NCBI RefSeq assembly: GCF_000009625.1
Contig: NC_002678.2
Span: 4,744,001-4,808,000, forward strand
Reading direction: 5' to 3'
DNA from: Mesorhizobium japonicum MAFF 303099
Lineage (GTDB): Bacteria; Pseudomonadota; Alphaproteobacteria; Rhizobiales; Rhizobiaceae
Length of the DNA: 64,000 bases
In this document: piece by piece, positions 26,791-38,580 of the stretch
Position numbering within the stretch: the first letter of the stretch is position 1
Layout: the number at the start of each line of letters is the position of its first letter
The notes under the pieces: generated by a model
The model's input: only the letters and a program-made list of their open reading frames with translations
What the model was told of the DNA's origin: nothing
Database searches by the model: none
Program-made: the position numbers and the translations under genes

Positions 26791-27368
26791 TCTACAGCCA
26801 AGGGAGGGTCTTCTCGAGCTCGGCGATCTTCTCGCTGTAGATGGCGATCTGCTGGAGGTAGAGACGACCAACGTCGCGGACGATCGGCTGGATGAGGCCT
26901 TCCTCGTCTTCGATTGCATCCGCACGGCGCTTCACGTGGGCCGGGCCGTGTGGGGCGACGACCCCGTGCTTCGGCGAGGTGGCCGCGCAGGGCGTTTATC
27001 AGCTGCGTGCGCTGGCGCACCAAGAGGTCGCGCGTGCGGAAGATCATCGACCGCGCCTCTTGCTCCTCGGTTTTGACAGCCACGAAGCGCATTGTCGGCC
27101 TGAGGGCCGCTTCCGCGTGCCGCTTTACAAAGGACTTCACATAGACCGGCGGCAGGAGCCGGACGGCATGCCCGAGCCCGCCGATCGTACGCCCCCAGTC
27201 GTGGGCGGTCGCGCTTCCATCGCCACCGTGCACCGGGGCTGTCCGGCGAGAAACGGCAGCAACTGCGCGCGACAGCTTCTTGCGAAAGACAACCTTCCCG
27301 TCACTCGCCGCGCCGTGAACCTGGAAGACCCGCTTTGCGAGATCGATTCCAATGATGGTAACTTCCAT
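26742..27368 (-). mobile_element. IS110-family transposase remnant
   Basis: The minus strand encodes MEVTIIGIDLAKRVFQVHG, the DEDD-type N-terminus of IS110 transposases, then MRFVAVKTEEQEARSMIFRTRDLLVRQRTQLINALRGHLAE. After that the frame shifts (GRLYLQQIAIYSEKIAELEKTL is readable in another frame). The C-terminal IS116 domain is missing, the element ending in vapC. It is a dead fragment. Confidence 0.8.
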
Positions 27369-27529
27369 GGATGCCGTCTCTGTCTTGGTCGATTCTGGCA
27401 ATCACCAAACTGGCACATTGCGATGGCGTCGGAGGGGGCATCTACTCCATCAGATTTTGACAACTAGCTTCTTTCCGGGCTCCGCGGCCGACGTCTCACT
27501 CAACGCCATCCGACATTTCCTGTCGCCTT

Positions 27530-28630
<1,101 letters not shown>

Positions 28631-28735
28631 CCGCCGCTACCGACAGGGAGGCGCCGACCGTGACCTGGCGCCCCTTTCTACGAAACAAGGCCTCGTTGGC
28701 GAGGCGTTACCCGAACCTTGAAAGGGGCAGGTCCC

Positions 28736-30241
28736 ATGGGCCTCGACTATGAGAATGACGGCGCTTTGCATGCGAAGCTTATCGAAGACGTGCTGTCCCA
28801 ATATCCAGACAAGGCGGCGAAGCGTCGCAAGAAGCACCTCAGTGTCGCAACGAGCAAGGACGAGGCCGGCGGGGAGGACAAGGGCCTTTCCGAATGCGAC
28901 GTCAAATCGAACATCAAATCCATTCCGGGCGTGATGACAATCCGCGGCTGCGCCTATGCCGGCTCCAAGGGCGTGGTGTGGGGTCCAGTCAAGGATATGG
29001 TCCACATCTCGCACGGGCCGGTCGGCTGTGGGCAATATTCCTGGTCGCAACGCCGCAACTATTACGTCGGCACGACGGGCATCGACACGTTCGTGACAAT
29101 GCAGTTCACCTCCGACTTCCAGGAGAAGGACATCGTTTTCGGCGGCGACAAGAAGCTGGAAAAGATCATCGACGAGATCGAGGACCTGTTTCCGCTCAGT
29201 GGCGGCATCTCGGTGCAGTCCGAATGCCCGATCGGCCTGATCGGGGACGATATCGAGGCCGTGTCGCGCAAGAAAGCCAAGGAGCACGAAAAGACGATTG
29301 TACCGGTGCGCTGCGAAGGTTTCCGCGGCGTTTCACAATCGCTCGGCCACCACATTGCCAATGATGCGATCCGCGATTGGGTCTTCGACAAGGACGACGT
29401 CGCGTTCGAGTCCGGCCCATACGACGTCAACGTCGTCGGCGACTACAACATTGGCGGCGATGCCTGGGCCTCGCGAATCCTGCTCGAGGAGATTGGGCTT
29501 CGGGTGGTCGGCAACTGGTCGGGCGACGCCACACTCGCCGAGATAGAGCGCGCGCCCAAGGCCAAGCTCAACCTGATCCACTGCTACCGGTCGATGAACT
29601 ACATCTGCCGGCACATGGAGGAAAAGTACGGCATCGCCTGGATGGAATACAATTTCTTCGGCCCCTCCCAGATCGAGGCCTCTCTGCGCAACATCGCCAA
29701 GCATTTCGGCCCGGAAATCGAGGAGAAGACCGAAAAGGTCATCGCCAAATACCGGCCCTTGGTCGATGCCGTCATCGCCAAGTACCAACCGCGCCTCGAA
29801 GGCAGGACGGTGATGCTCTATGTCGGCGGGCTACGTCCTCGTCACGTCATCACTGCTTACGAGGACCTCGCTATGGTGATCGTCGGCACCGGCTATGAGT
29901 TCGCCCACAACGACGACTATCAGCGCACCGGCCATTACGTGAAGAATGGCACGCTCCTCTATGACGACGTCACCGGTTATGAGCTGGAGAAGTTCATCGA
30001 AGGCATCCGCCCGGATCTCGTTGGCTCCGGTATCAAGGAGAAGTACCCGGTGCAGAAGATGGGCATCCCGTTCCGCCAGATGCACTCTTGGGACTACTCC
30101 GGCCCGTATCACGGTTATGACGGCTTCGCCATTTTCGCCCGCGACATGGATCTGGCCATCAACAACCCGGTCTGGGGTCTCTACCGCGCGCCGTGGAAGA
30201 AGATGAAGGACGCGCCGCCGACGGCGGTCGCCGCCGAATGA
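28736..30241 (+). CDS. nifD: Nitrogenase MoFe protein alpha chain
   Basis: A 501-residue subunit carrying FeMo-cofactor and half the P-cluster. P-cluster cysteines are visible in [18 protein letters not shown] and [11 protein letters not shown]. The cofactor His lies in the C-terminal [16 protein letters not shown] block and the cofactor Cys in [10 protein letters not shown]. The start at 28736 follows aggggcag and gives the usual MGLDYEND N-terminus. It follows nifH by 105 bases. Confidence 0.98.
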   Translation: MGLDYENDGALHAKLIEDVLSQYPDKAAKRRKKHLSVATSKDEAGGEDKGLSECDVKSNIKSIPGVMTIRGCAYAGSKGVVWGPVKDMVHISHGPVGCGQYSWSQRRNYYVGTTGIDTFVTMQFTSDFQEKDIVFGGDKKLEKIIDEIEDLFPLSGGISVQSECPIGLIGDDIEAVSRKKAKEHEKTIVPVRCEGFRGVSQSLGHHIANDAIRDWVFDKDDVAFESGPYDVNVVGDYNIGGDAWASRILLEEIGLRVVGNWSGDATLAEIERAPKAKLNLIHCYRSMNYICRHMEEKYGIAWMEYNFFGPSQIEASLRNIAKHFGPEIEEKTEKVIAKYRPLVDAVIAKYQPRLEGRTVMLYVGGLRPRHVITAYEDLAMVIVGTGYEFAHNDDYQRTGHYVKNGTLLYDDVTGYELEKFIEGIRPDLVGSGIKEKYPVQKMGIPFRQMHSWDYSGPYHGYDGFAIFARDMDLAINNPVWGLYRAPWKKMKDAPPTAVAAE

Positions 30242-30372
30242 GGACTGGCCTCCCTGGCAGGCAGGGAGGCCGATAAATGCTTGGGGCGTGCTCGATCCAC
30301 GCTGGATGCCCTTCAAAGTTTCGATGTCCCTGTGCTGCCGCTTGCCGCGGCCAGATGGAAAAGGTGACCACC

Positions 30373-31914
30373 ATGCCGCAATCGGCCGAAAAAGTTCTCG
30401 ACCATGCTCCCCTGTTCCGCGAGCCGGAATACAGACAAATGCTTGCGGAGAAGAAGCTCAATTTCGAATGTCCGCACCCTGATCAGATCGTCACCGACCA
30501 ACGCGAATTGACCAAGACTTGGGAATACCGCGAAAAGAACCTCGCTCGCGAGGCGCTTGTCATAAATCCCGCCAAGGCCTGCCAGCCGCTCGGCGCGGTG
30601 TTCGCGGCCGCGGGCTTCGAGCGCACCATGTCTTTCGTCCACGGTAGCCAGGGCTGCGTCGCCTACTACCGCTCGCATCTGTCGCGACATTTCAAGGAGC
30701 CTTCGTCAGCGGTTTCCTCCTCGATGACCGAGGACGCGGCAGTGTTTGGCGGCCTGAAGAACATGGTCGACGGACTCGCCAATACCTACAAGCTCTACGA
30801 CCCCAAGATGATCGCCGTCTCGACCACCTGCATGGCTGAAGTCATTGGCGACGACCTGCGGAGCTTCATCGAGAACGCCAAGAACGAAGGCTCGGTCCCG
30901 AGCGACTTCGACGTGCCTTTCGCGCATACGCCTGCCTTCGTCGGCAGCCATATCGATGGCTATGACGGCATGGTGAAGGGCGTGCTGGAGCATTTCTGGA
31001 AGGGCAGCGAGCGCTCGCAAGCCGCTGGGACCATCAACATCATTCCAGGCTTCGACGGATTCTGCGTCGGAAACAACCGAGAACTCAAGCGCCTCCTCGA
31101 CCTGATGGGTGTCACTTATACCGTCATTCAAGACGCCTCAGACCAGTTCGACACGCCGTCTGACGGCGAATACCGCATGTATGACGGTGGCACGAAGATC
31201 GAAGACTTGAAAGGCGCACTCAACGCGGAGGCGACACTGTCGCTGCAGCATTACAACACCCGCAAGACGCTGGAATATTGCGACGAGGTCGGGCAAGCGA
31301 CGGCATCCTTCCACTATCCGCTGGGTGTCCAGGCGACCGACGAATTCCTGATGAAGGTCTCGGCGATTTCCGGCCAGGAGATCCCCGAGGCAATCCGGAT
31401 GGAGCGCGGCCGACTGGTTGACGCCATGGCGGACAGCCAGTCATGGCTGCACGGCAAGAAGTACGCAATCTATGGGGATCCGGACTTCGTCTACGCCACG
31501 GCCCGCTTCGTCATGGAGACCGGTGGCGAGCCGACACATTGCCTCGCGACCAACGGGACATCGGCCTGGGAGGCCGAGATGAAGGAATTGCTTGCATCCT
31601 CGTCCTTCGGCCAGGATGCCCAGATCTGGGCGGGCAAGGATCTCTGGGCGATGCGTTCGCTGCTGTTTACAGAGCCGGTGGACCTGCTGATCGGCAATTC
31701 CTATGGCAAGTATCTGGAGCGCGACACCGGCACGCCGCTGATCCGGCTGATGTTTCCAATCTTCGACCGGCACCATCACCATCGCTTTCCCCTCATGGGC
31801 TACCAGGGTGGATTACGCGTGCTGACGACGATCCTCGACAAGATATTCGACAAGCTCGATCGCGAGACGAGCGAAACAGGCGTGACGGACTATTCCTATG
31901 ACCTCACCCGCTAA
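30373..31914 (+). CDS. nifK: Nitrogenase MoFe protein beta chain
   Basis: A 513-residue beta subunit. P-cluster ligands appear in [28 protein letters not shown] and [12 protein letters not shown]. The start [15 protein letters not shown] at 30373 matches rhizobial NifK and lies behind a ggaaaagg-type ribosome site; in-frame codons upstream to 30277 are not conserved. It forms the alpha2-beta2 tetramer with NifD. Confidence 0.98.
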   Translation: MPQSAEKVLDHAPLFREPEYRQMLAEKKLNFECPHPDQIVTDQRELTKTWEYREKNLAREALVINPAKACQPLGAVFAAAGFERTMSFVHGSQGCVAYYRSHLSRHFKEPSSAVSSSMTEDAAVFGGLKNMVDGLANTYKLYDPKMIAVSTTCMAEVIGDDLRSFIENAKNEGSVPSDFDVPFAHTPAFVGSHIDGYDGMVKGVLEHFWKGSERSQAAGTINIIPGFDGFCVGNNRELKRLLDLMGVTYTVIQDASDQFDTPSDGEYRMYDGGTKIEDLKGALNAEATLSLQHYNTRKTLEYCDEVGQATASFHYPLGVQATDEFLMKVSAISGQEIPEAIRMERGRLVDAMADSQSWLHGKKYAIYGDPDFVYATARFVMETGGEPTHCLATNGTSAWEAEMKELLASSSFGQDAQIWAGKDLWAMRSLLFTEPVDLLIGNSYGKYLERDTGTPLIRLMFPIFDRHHHHRFPLMGYQGGLRVLTTILDKIFDKLDRETSETGVTDYSYDLTR

Positions 31915-31973
31915 GCCCGTGCCGGCCTTTCGCCGAGGCCGCCCATGCCCAATGGACTTCGGAGACTGACGCA

Positions 31974-33464
31974 ATGACCTCGCTCAGTGCCAAGATCCAG
32001 GACGTTTTCGACGAGCCCGCCTGCGATACCAACCGCGGCAAGGATGCCAAGGCGCGCAAGGAGGGCTGCTCGAAGCCGCTGACCCCCGGGGCGTCAGCCG
32101 GCGGCTGCGCCTTTGACGGCGCCAAGATCGTCCTGCAGCCGATCACCGACGTTGCGCACCTGGTCCATGCGCCGCTCGCCTGCGAGGGCAATTCCTGGGA
32201 CAACAGAGGCGCAGCTTCGTCCGGGCCAACCCTGTGGCGGACAAGCTTCACAACAGACCTCACCGAACTCGACATCGTGATGGGGCAGGGCGAGCGGAAG
32301 CTATTCAAGGCGATCCGCGAGATCAAGGAAACATATGCGCCGCCGGCAGTCTTCGTCTATTCGACCTGCGTGACGGCGCTGATCGGCGACGACATCGAGG
32401 CCGTGTGCAAACGCGCGGCCGAAAAATTCGGACTGGCCGTGGTGCCGATCAATGCGCCGGGCCTGGCCGGCTCCAAGAACCTCGGCAACAAACTCGCCGC
32501 CGAAGCGTTGCTCGATCATGTCATCGGCACGGTGGAACCCGACGACGCCGGGCCCTACGACATCAACATCCTTGGCGAATTCAACCTCTCCGGCGAATTC
32601 TGGCTGGTCAAGCCGCTGCTTGATCGGCTTGGCATCCGGGTGCGCGCCTGCATACCGGGCGATGCGCGTTACATCGACGTTGCATCCGCGCACCGCGCCC
32701 GGGCGGCTATGATGGTGTGCTCGAGCGCACTGATCAATCTGGCCCGCAAGATGGAGGAGCGCTGGGACATCCCGTACTTCGAGGGCTCTTTCTACGGCAT
32801 AACCGATACCTCGGAAGCACTTCGCAACATTGCTGAGCTGCTGGTGAGGAAGGGCGCCGATGCGGAGATCCTCGATCGCACGGAGACGCTGATTGCTGAG
32901 CAGGAGGCGATTGCGTGGAAGAAGCTCGAGGCCTACCGCCGGCGGCTTCAAGGCAAGCGCGTGCTGCTCAACACGGGCGGTGTGAAGTCCTGGTCGGTCG
33001 TCCACGCGCTGATGGAGATCGGCATGGAGATCGTCGGCACCTCGGTCAAGAAATCCACAGTCGAAGACAAGGAGCGGATCAAACGGATCCTCAAGGACGA
33101 AAACCACATGTTCGAGCAGATGGCAGCGCGCGATCTCTACGCCATGCTTTCAAAACACAAGGCCGACATCATGCTGTCGGGCGGGCGTACGCAATTCGTC
33201 GCCCTGAAGGCCAAGACACCCTGGCTCGATATCAACCAGGAGCGCCAACATCCTTATGCCGGCTATGACGGCATGGTGGAACTTGTCCGGCAGATTGACC
33301 TCGCCATTCATAACCCGATCTGGGGTCAGGTGCGGGAGCCGGCGCCATGGGATTGCCAGCCTGCCAGGGAGGACGATCTGGCGAGCGCGAAGAACGGGAC
33401 AGCGACTGTGAACGCTTTCAATGAATTCGCCGGCGCGATGGCTCACCGCTTCGGCGACCGATGA
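31974..33464 (+). CDS. nifE: FeMo-cofactor scaffold protein NifE
   Basis: A 496-residue NifD paralogue that with NifN forms the scaffold on which the NifB-cofactor matures before insertion into MoFe protein. Cluster-site cysteines appear in GGCAFDGAKI, HAPLACEGNSW and VYSTCVTALIGDD. It starts 59 bases after nifK and is followed nine bases later by nifN. Confidence 0.97.
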   Translation: MTSLSAKIQDVFDEPACDTNRGKDAKARKEGCSKPLTPGASAGGCAFDGAKIVLQPITDVAHLVHAPLACEGNSWDNRGAASSGPTLWRTSFTTDLTELDIVMGQGERKLFKAIREIKETYAPPAVFVYSTCVTALIGDDIEAVCKRAAEKFGLAVVPINAPGLAGSKNLGNKLAAEALLDHVIGTVEPDDAGPYDINILGEFNLSGEFWLVKPLLDRLGIRVRACIPGDARYIDVASAHRARAAMMVCSSALINLARKMEERWDIPYFEGSFYGITDTSEALRNIAELLVRKGADAEILDRTETLIAEQEAIAWKKLEAYRRRLQGKRVLLNTGGVKSWSVVHALMEIGMEIVGTSVKKSTVEDKERIKRILKDENHMFEQMAARDLYAMLSKHKADIMLSGGRTQFVALKAKTPWLDINQERQHPYAGYDGMVELVRQIDLAIHNPIWGQVREPAPWDCQPAREDDLASAKNGTATVNAFNEFAGAMAHRFGDR

Positions 33465-33473
33465 GGAAATTCG

Positions 33474-34856
33474 ATGGTCCGCATCCTTCGCAAAATCAAA
33501 TCAGCGGCGGTCAACCCGCTGAAGTCGTCGCAGCCGCTGGGTGCCGCCTTCGCTTTTCTTGGAGTCGAGGGTGCGATGCCCCTGTTCCACGGCAGCCAAG
33601 GCTGCACCAGCTTCGCGCTCGTGCTCTTCGTGCGGCATTTCAAGGAAGCGATCCCCTTGCAGACAACGGCGATGGATGAGGTGGCAACCATACTCGGCGG
33701 AGCGGACCATCTGGAAGAGGCGATCCTCAACCTCAAAACCCGCACGAAGCCAAAGCTGATAGGAGTGTGCACTACCGCGCTGGTGGAGACCCGTGGCGAA
33801 GACTGCGCGAGTGATATCGCCAACGTCAAACTGAAGCACGTGGAAGAGCTCGCGGGTACGGAGGTCGTGCTGGCCAACACGCCTGATTTTGACGGCGCGA
33901 TCGAAGAAGGCTGGGCCAAGGCCGTCGCGGCGATGATCGAAGGGATTACACGGTCGGGTGAACGGACGCGGCAGCCGAAGAAGATCGCGATCCTGCCCGG
34001 ATGCAACCTCACTGTCGCTGACGTCGAGCATTTGCGTGACATGGTTGAAAGTTTTGGGCTCAAGCCGGTTATCCTGCCGGACGTCTCCGGCTCACTCGAC
34101 GGCACTGTTCCTGACCGCTGGGTAACCACTACCTATGGCGGCACCAGCGTCGAGGAAATCCGCGAGCTTGGCACGGCCGCGCAATGCATCGTCATCGGCG
34201 AGCACATGCGCCACCCGGCGAAAACGCTGCACGGGTTGACCGGCGTGCCTTACGCGGTGTTCCAGTCGCTGACCGGATTAAAGGCCGTCGACCGGTTCGT
34301 CTCGCTGCTATCGGCGGTTTCGGGCGCGGCGGTGCCGGACCGGGTTCGCCGTCACCGGGCGCAATTGGAGGATGCATTGCTCGACGGACATTTCCATTTC
34401 GGAGGCAAGAAAATTGCGATCGCTGCTGAACCAGACCAACTCTATCAACTCGCAACCTTCTTCACCGGCATGGGCTGTGACATCGCGGCGGCGGTCACGA
34501 CGACCGATATGTCGAAGATTCTGCAAAAAGTACCGGCGGAGTGGGTTCAGATCGGCGATCTCGGCGATTTGGAAGCTCTTGCAGCGGGCGCGGATCTTCT
34601 CGTAACACATTCCCACGGTCGCCAGGCGTCGCGACGCCTTGAAATTCCGCTCATGCGCGTCGGCTTCCCGATCTTCGACCGGCTCGGCAGCCAGCACAAG
34701 CTCACAATCCTCTATCGGGGGACCCGCGACCTGATCTTCGATGTTGCCAATATCTTTCAGGCCAACCAGCACGCGCCGACGCCTGAGGCGCTTGATCCAT
34801 TCCGGAAACGAGAAATGCCAGATGAGCTCCGTTCGTCGCCTCTCACTCGTCACTGA
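33474..34856 (+). CDS. nifN: FeMo-cofactor scaffold protein NifN
   Basis: A 460-residue NifK paralogue with KSSQPLGAAFAFLGVEGAMPLFHGSQGCTSFA near the N-terminus and GVCTTALVETRGED. It partners NifE. Its last 35 bases overlap the start of nifX in another frame, typical of rhizobial nifENX operons. Confidence 0.97.
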   Translation: MVRILRKIKSAAVNPLKSSQPLGAAFAFLGVEGAMPLFHGSQGCTSFALVLFVRHFKEAIPLQTTAMDEVATILGGADHLEEAILNLKTRTKPKLIGVCTTALVETRGEDCASDIANVKLKHVEELAGTEVVLANTPDFDGAIEEGWAKAVAAMIEGITRSGERTRQPKKIAILPGCNLTVADVEHLRDMVESFGLKPVILPDVSGSLDGTVPDRWVTTTYGGTSVEEIRELGTAAQCIVIGEHMRHPAKTLHGLTGVPYAVFQSLTGLKAVDRFVSLLSAVSGAAVPDRVRRHRAQLEDALLDGHFHFGGKKIAIAAEPDQLYQLATFFTGMGCDIAAAVTTTDMSKILQKVPAEWVQIGDLGDLEALAAGADLLVTHSHGRQASRRLEIPLMRVGFPIFDRLGSQHKLTILYRGTRDLIFDVANIFQANQHAPTPEALDPFRKREMPDELRSSPLTRH

Positions 34857-35319
34857 CGAGGTTCACGCACCGATGACGGACCGACGGGCAGGCGCATTGC
34901 GCGTAGCCATCGCCACGCAAGACATGACGAATCTCAATGCCCATTTCGGGTCGGCCAAGCGCTTTGCTGTCTACGACGTGACGCGCGAGGAGTGGCATCT
35001 CGTGGAAGCCGTGGCCTTCGATGACGTTTCCGATGAGAGCGGGAAGCGTCGGACCGAGGGCGATGACCGCGTCACGCCGAAGGTGGAGGCGCTGAAGGGC
35101 TGCCATCTGCTGTTTTGTCTGGCCATCGGCGGGCCTTCGGCAGCCAAGGTTATTTCGGCAAAAATCCATCCAATCAAGGTGCCGCAGCCACAAACCATCC
35201 AAGAGGTGCTGTTGCGCACGCAGATGATGCTGAGAACGTGTCCTCCGCCCTGGCTGCGCAAGGTGCTGGCCGAAGCTGGTGTCGCCGAAAAGAAACCCTC
35301 CTTCGAGGACGAGGACTAA
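34822..35319 (+). CDS. nifX: NifX, FeMo-cofactor/NifB-co carrier
   Basis: A 165-residue protein with ALRVAIATQDMTNLNAHFGSAKRFAVYDV, the NifX/NafY cofactor-binding fold, and a DDRVTPKVEALKGCHLLF helix. NifX holds NifB-co or a precursor between NifB and NifEN. I start at the ATG at 34822, inside nifN, because rhizobial homologues begin MSSVRRLS; an internal Met (MTDRRAG) is an alternative. A degraded copy of its 3' end occurs at about 51607-51670. Confidence 0.93.
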   Translation: MSSVRRLSLVTDEVHAPMTDRRAGALRVAIATQDMTNLNAHFGSAKRFAVYDVTREEWHLVEAVAFDDVSDESGKRRTEGDDRVTPKVEALKGCHLLFCLAIGGPSAAKVISAKIHPIKVPQPQTIQEVLLRTQMMLRTCPPPWLRKVLAEAGVAEKKPSFEDED

Positions 35320-35335
35320 AACGAGGAAGTGCAAA

Positions 35336-35815
35336 ATGTTTGAAGTCGCGATCAGCCCTGCTGTCAACGATGACGAGGCCGCCCTTGCCAGCCCATTCGT
35401 CAAATGCCTCGTGCGGCTGATCCGTGCTCAGGATACCCACGGGTCATGGGACGGCACAGCGGATGCCGAGTTGCTGGCCGACTTCATCGTCAGCAAGGAA
35501 CGGCGTCGTACGATCCCAATCATCGGCGATCCCGATCCGGACGTGCTGTGGAGGCTCGACAAGTTTTACACTGCCGTCGCCCTTGCGATCGAGGAGCGCT
35601 CCGGCCTGATGGCATCGCCGATGATCGAAATGAGCCATGAGGGGTTCGGGCGCGTGCTTTTCACCGCCGGGCGGCTGGTCGTTTTGTCCAAGACCGTGCG
35701 CGACGTCCATCGGTTCGGCTTCGAGACGTTCTGCAAACTCGCCGCGGCCGGTACGAAACTGGTCGACGATGCCATCGCAGCCATCGACGCCTATCCCGAG
35801 GTGGCACGGGCATGA
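35336..35815 (+). CDS. NifX-associated nitrogen fixation protein (DUF269)
   Basis: A 159-residue protein of the DUF269 family found after nifX in most diazotrophs; role unproven, probably cofactor handling. It carries PFVKCLVRLIRAQDTHGSW and RTIPIIGDPDPDVLWRLDKFYTAVALAIEERSG. It starts 16 bases after nifX. A frameshifted second copy lies at 51686. In other rhizobia the next genes are a CCE_0567-type gene and fdxB; here a response regulator follows instead. Confidence 0.93.
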   Translation: MFEVAISPAVNDDEAALASPFVKCLVRLIRAQDTHGSWDGTADAELLADFIVSKERRRTIPIIGDPDPDVLWRLDKFYTAVALAIEERSGLMASPMIEMSHEGFGRVLFTAGRLVVLSKTVRDVHRFGFETFCKLAAAGTKLVDDAIAAIDAYPEVARA

Positions 35816-35920
35816 AACCGATTTTCGAGCAAGAGGGTCATGTCAGGCCTTGAGGAGCCGCGATGGCCAGCCCACGCGGCCGACGCGGTCGAGGCCAATT
35901 TGGTTCTCGGGGTAGCGCTG

Positions 35921-36625
35921 ATGAAGCCACGCGTCCTGATCTGTTCGCAAGATGCGGAGTTCTATCTGTTCCTCAGCCACATACTGGAGGTGGACGGGTT
36001 CGTCAGTGAGCCGGCAGGCGGTGCGAAGGAAGCACTTGCAATGGCCGACGATCGCGACTTCCAGGCCGTGGTGCTGGACTGCGGTTCAACGAGCCTTACC
36101 GGGTCCGCAATCTGCGCCCGGCTCAAGCGGGAGCCCCGAACCGGCGGCCTGCCCATCATTGCCCTGATCGCGCCCGGCGCCGAGAACCAGCACCTCGATC
36201 TGTTGAAGGCCGGCATTGACGAGAGCTTTGTGCGGCCTGTGGCGCCGGCCAAGCTGCTCGATTGTCTGCGGACGAGGCTGGCGCTGCCGAAGCCGGGTTC
36301 AAACGCGATTGAAAACAACAGCTGGCTTTCCTATGGCAGCCTTGAGATGAAGCTCGATGCCCACCGGGTTTGCGGCAATGGCCATGACATCCATCTCGGA
36401 CCGATCGAGTTCAACGTGCTGCGGCATTTGCTCGAGGCGCCCGGCAAGGTCTTCAGTAGGGACGAGCTGATCGGCGGGGCCTGGCCGGCCAATATCCATG
36501 TCGGTGTACGCACAGTCGACGTCCACATCAGTCGGCTCAGAAGGGCTCTGGAGGCGGCCTCGACGGGTATCGTCATCCGTACCGTCAGGTCGGCCGGCTA
36601 CTCGCTCGAGAAGCTGGACGGCTGA
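35921..36625 (+). CDS. PhoB/OmpR-type response regulator
   Basis: A 234-residue two-domain regulator. The receiver domain starts KPRVLICSQDAEFY, in which the usual acidic pair is QD rather than DD/ED, while the phospho-acceptor Asp is present in AVVLDCG. The C-terminal winged helix (GPIEFNVLRHLLEAPGKVFSRDELIGGAWP... TVDVHISRLRRAL... VRSAGYSL) is typical of OmpR/PhoB. No histidine kinase gene is near. An upstream in-frame ATG at 35840 has a better ribosome site and begins MSGLEE; its DNA matches the start region of the CCE_0567-type gene at 52119. The regulator thus appears joined to the ancestral nif operon at that start codon and would be co-transcribed with nif. Confidence 0.85.
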   Translation: MKPRVLICSQDAEFYLFLSHILEVDGFVSEPAGGAKEALAMADDRDFQAVVLDCGSTSLTGSAICARLKREPRTGGLPIIALIAPGAENQHLDLLKAGIDESFVRPVAPAKLLDCLRTRLALPKPGSNAIENNSWLSYGSLEMKLDAHRVCGNGHDIHLGPIEFNVLRHLLEAPGKVFSRDELIGGAWPANIHVGVRTVDVHISRLRRALEAASTGIVIRTVRSAGYSLEKLDG

Positions 36626-36723
36626 ATTGAGTGCCGAGTGTGGTTCCACTCCCTTTCCTCGCGCTGTGAGCCGGTCTTGCGGCCTGAAACGCCCTCAACG
36701 GATACTCAGGAAGAAACAGGAAA

Positions 36724-37611
36724 ATGGGCTTTAAAACGGTACTCTGTTTGACCGGCGCTGACCATTCCGATCAGGACGTCAGAACTGCTGCCGGCTTGTG
36801 TGCGGAAATCGGCGCACACCTTTCCGTACTGATTATACCCGCTCCGATGCTCCTTATGTCGCATCGGCGGATCGGAGATGGTGTCTCCGAGTGGCCGGCA
36901 GGACGTGGACAGGCAATTGCCAGATTGAACGATCGGTTTCGGCAAATCGATCGATTTACACAGGACGCGGTCAGACTGGAAAGACACTCCAGAGATATCC
37001 AGAAACTGCTGGAATCTATGTCGCTCGCCTATGACGTTGACACCGACTATTACGATCCGGCCAGCCTCGGTGAAGTGGCACGACAGCGGGCGCTCTGCGC
37101 CGACCTCACGATTGTCGGACCAGGGCTCCTCAACGACGAGAATCTCGGACCTCCTGTGGTCAACGGCTGCTTGTTCGATACGGGAAAGCCGGTGCTCGTT
37201 GTGCCGAAGGGGGCTGAGGCGACGCTGTGGCCACGGCGCGTCCTGGTCGGTTGGGATTCGCGAGTCGAGGCGTCCCGTGCGGTTCGAGAAGCGCTGGGCC
37301 TCCTATGCGTTGCTGAGGAAGTTCGTGTCGCCCTGGTCGATCCGAAGGCCAACTACAACGGGAACGGCGCGGAGCCTGGAGCCGACATCGCTGCCTATCT
37401 CACTCGGCACGGTGCTCGGGTGTCGGTTGACCTCCTGCCAAGTGCCGGCAAATCGGCGGCCACGGTCCTTGCGCAGCACGCAATCGACATTTCTGCGGAC
37501 ATGATCGTCATGGGCGCCTATGGCAGCCGTCGGCTGCGTGAGCGGCTCTTTGGCGGTGTGACCAGATGGATCTTTGAAAAGCCGACATTGCCGCTGTTTT
37601 TGGCTCGATGA
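36724..37611 (+). CDS. Universal stress protein, tandem UspA domains
   Basis: A 295-residue protein with an eroded N-terminal UspA domain (KTVLCLTGADHSDQDVRTAAGL) and a better-preserved C-terminal one (RRVLVGWDSRVEASRAVREAL ... IVMGAYGSRRLRERLFGGVTRWIF), the latter with the ATP-binding GAYGxxRxRExxFGG motif. Such proteins are often induced under microoxia. It stands alone, 98 bases after the response regulator, with agg-aaa before the ATG. Confidence 0.88.
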   Translation: MGFKTVLCLTGADHSDQDVRTAAGLCAEIGAHLSVLIIPAPMLLMSHRRIGDGVSEWPAGRGQAIARLNDRFRQIDRFTQDAVRLERHSRDIQKLLESMSLAYDVDTDYYDPASLGEVARQRALCADLTIVGPGLLNDENLGPPVVNGCLFDTGKPVLVVPKGAEATLWPRRVLVGWDSRVEASRAVREALGLLCVAEEVRVALVDPKANYNGNGAEPGADIAAYLTRHGARVSVDLLPSAGKSAATVLAQHAIDISADMIVMGAYGSRRLRERLFGGVTRWIFEKPTLPLFLAR

Positions 37612-37779
37612 CGGTTCCGGACCCGCACCGATGCTGTTCAAAGCTCTACTGTGACGCCTGCATTCATACGTAGAGGGGGCTCCATCGAAATAATCGATCT
37701 TACGAAGAGTAACGAACATGAAAAGCATTGCTCGGGAGGCGACGCCCGCCGGAAATCTCTCCAGTCATGCGCAAGGCGG

Positions 37780-38412
37780 AGGTGGGACGGCCAGAGCGTG
37801 ACCAGTGTCAGCCTCGACAATGGCGACAGGCTGGAAGTCGGCATCGTCGTCAACTCAGCCGGGCCGAATGCCGGCACGGTGGCTGCCATGGCGGGGCTGG
37901 TGTTGCCGGTCGAGCCGCGCAAGCGCAACGTCTTCGTCTTCGAGGCGCGCGACAAATATTCTGATATGCCGCTGCTGGTCGATCCGTCCGGCATCTATGT
38001 CCGGCCGGAAGGTTCGGTCTATCTCACTGGCGGCGCCGAACCGGAAGAAGGCGACGGCCCGGCCGACCCCACCGATTTCGAGGTCGACTGGCCGCTGTTC
38101 GAAGAGGTGATCTGGCCGGTGCTGGCGACCCGCATTCCCGCCTTCGAGGCGATCAAGCCGACACGCGCCTGGGCCGGCCATTACGACTACAACACGCTCG
38201 ACCAGAACGCGGTGATCGGCCCGCATCCGCAGGTTAAGAATTTCTTCTTCGCCAATGGTTTTTCCGGCCACGGCCTGCAGCAGGCGCCGGCGGTCGGCAA
38301 GGCGCTGGCCGAGCTGATCGTGCACGGCGGCTACCGCACGGTGGACTGCTCGGCGTTTGGGTACAGCCGTGTCGCTGAAGGGCGGGCGTTCAGGGAATTG
38401 AATGTGATCTAA
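37780..38412 (+). pseudogene. FAD-dependent oxidoreductase (DAO family), C-terminal remnant
   Basis: The frame carries only the C-terminal half of a DAO/FOXRED1-type oxidoreductase: VGIVVNSAGPNAGTVAAMAG, PRKRNVFVFEARDKY, WAGHYDYNTLDQNAVIGPHP and FFFANGFSGHGLQQAPAVGKALAEL. The N-terminal Rossmann motif is missing. The codon usage is higher in GC than the flanks. Confidence 0.8.
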
Positions 38413-38427
38413 CGCTGGCGGGACAGC

Positions 38428-38560
38428 CCCCTCTCTGGCCTGCCGGCCATCTCCCCCGCAAGGGGGGAGACCGGCAGCTTCCCTGGCGGCTCCAAACTTC
38501 TAGCCTTGGAGATTGGCGAAGGCAGCGATGACGGCCAATCTCCCCCCTTGCGGGCGCGGT
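38428..38560. repeat. Intergenic palindromic repeat
   Basis: Short inverted repeats made of ctcccccgcaaggggggag and an opposing aatctccccccttgcggg block, with gccggc palindromes, resembling the intergenic mosaic elements common in Mesorhizobium. Strong stem-loops are expected; it may also terminate transcription. From 38561 to 39130 I see no gene I can support. Confidence 0.55.
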
Positions 38561-38580
38561 CAGCGGGGTCCTTGCCTTTG

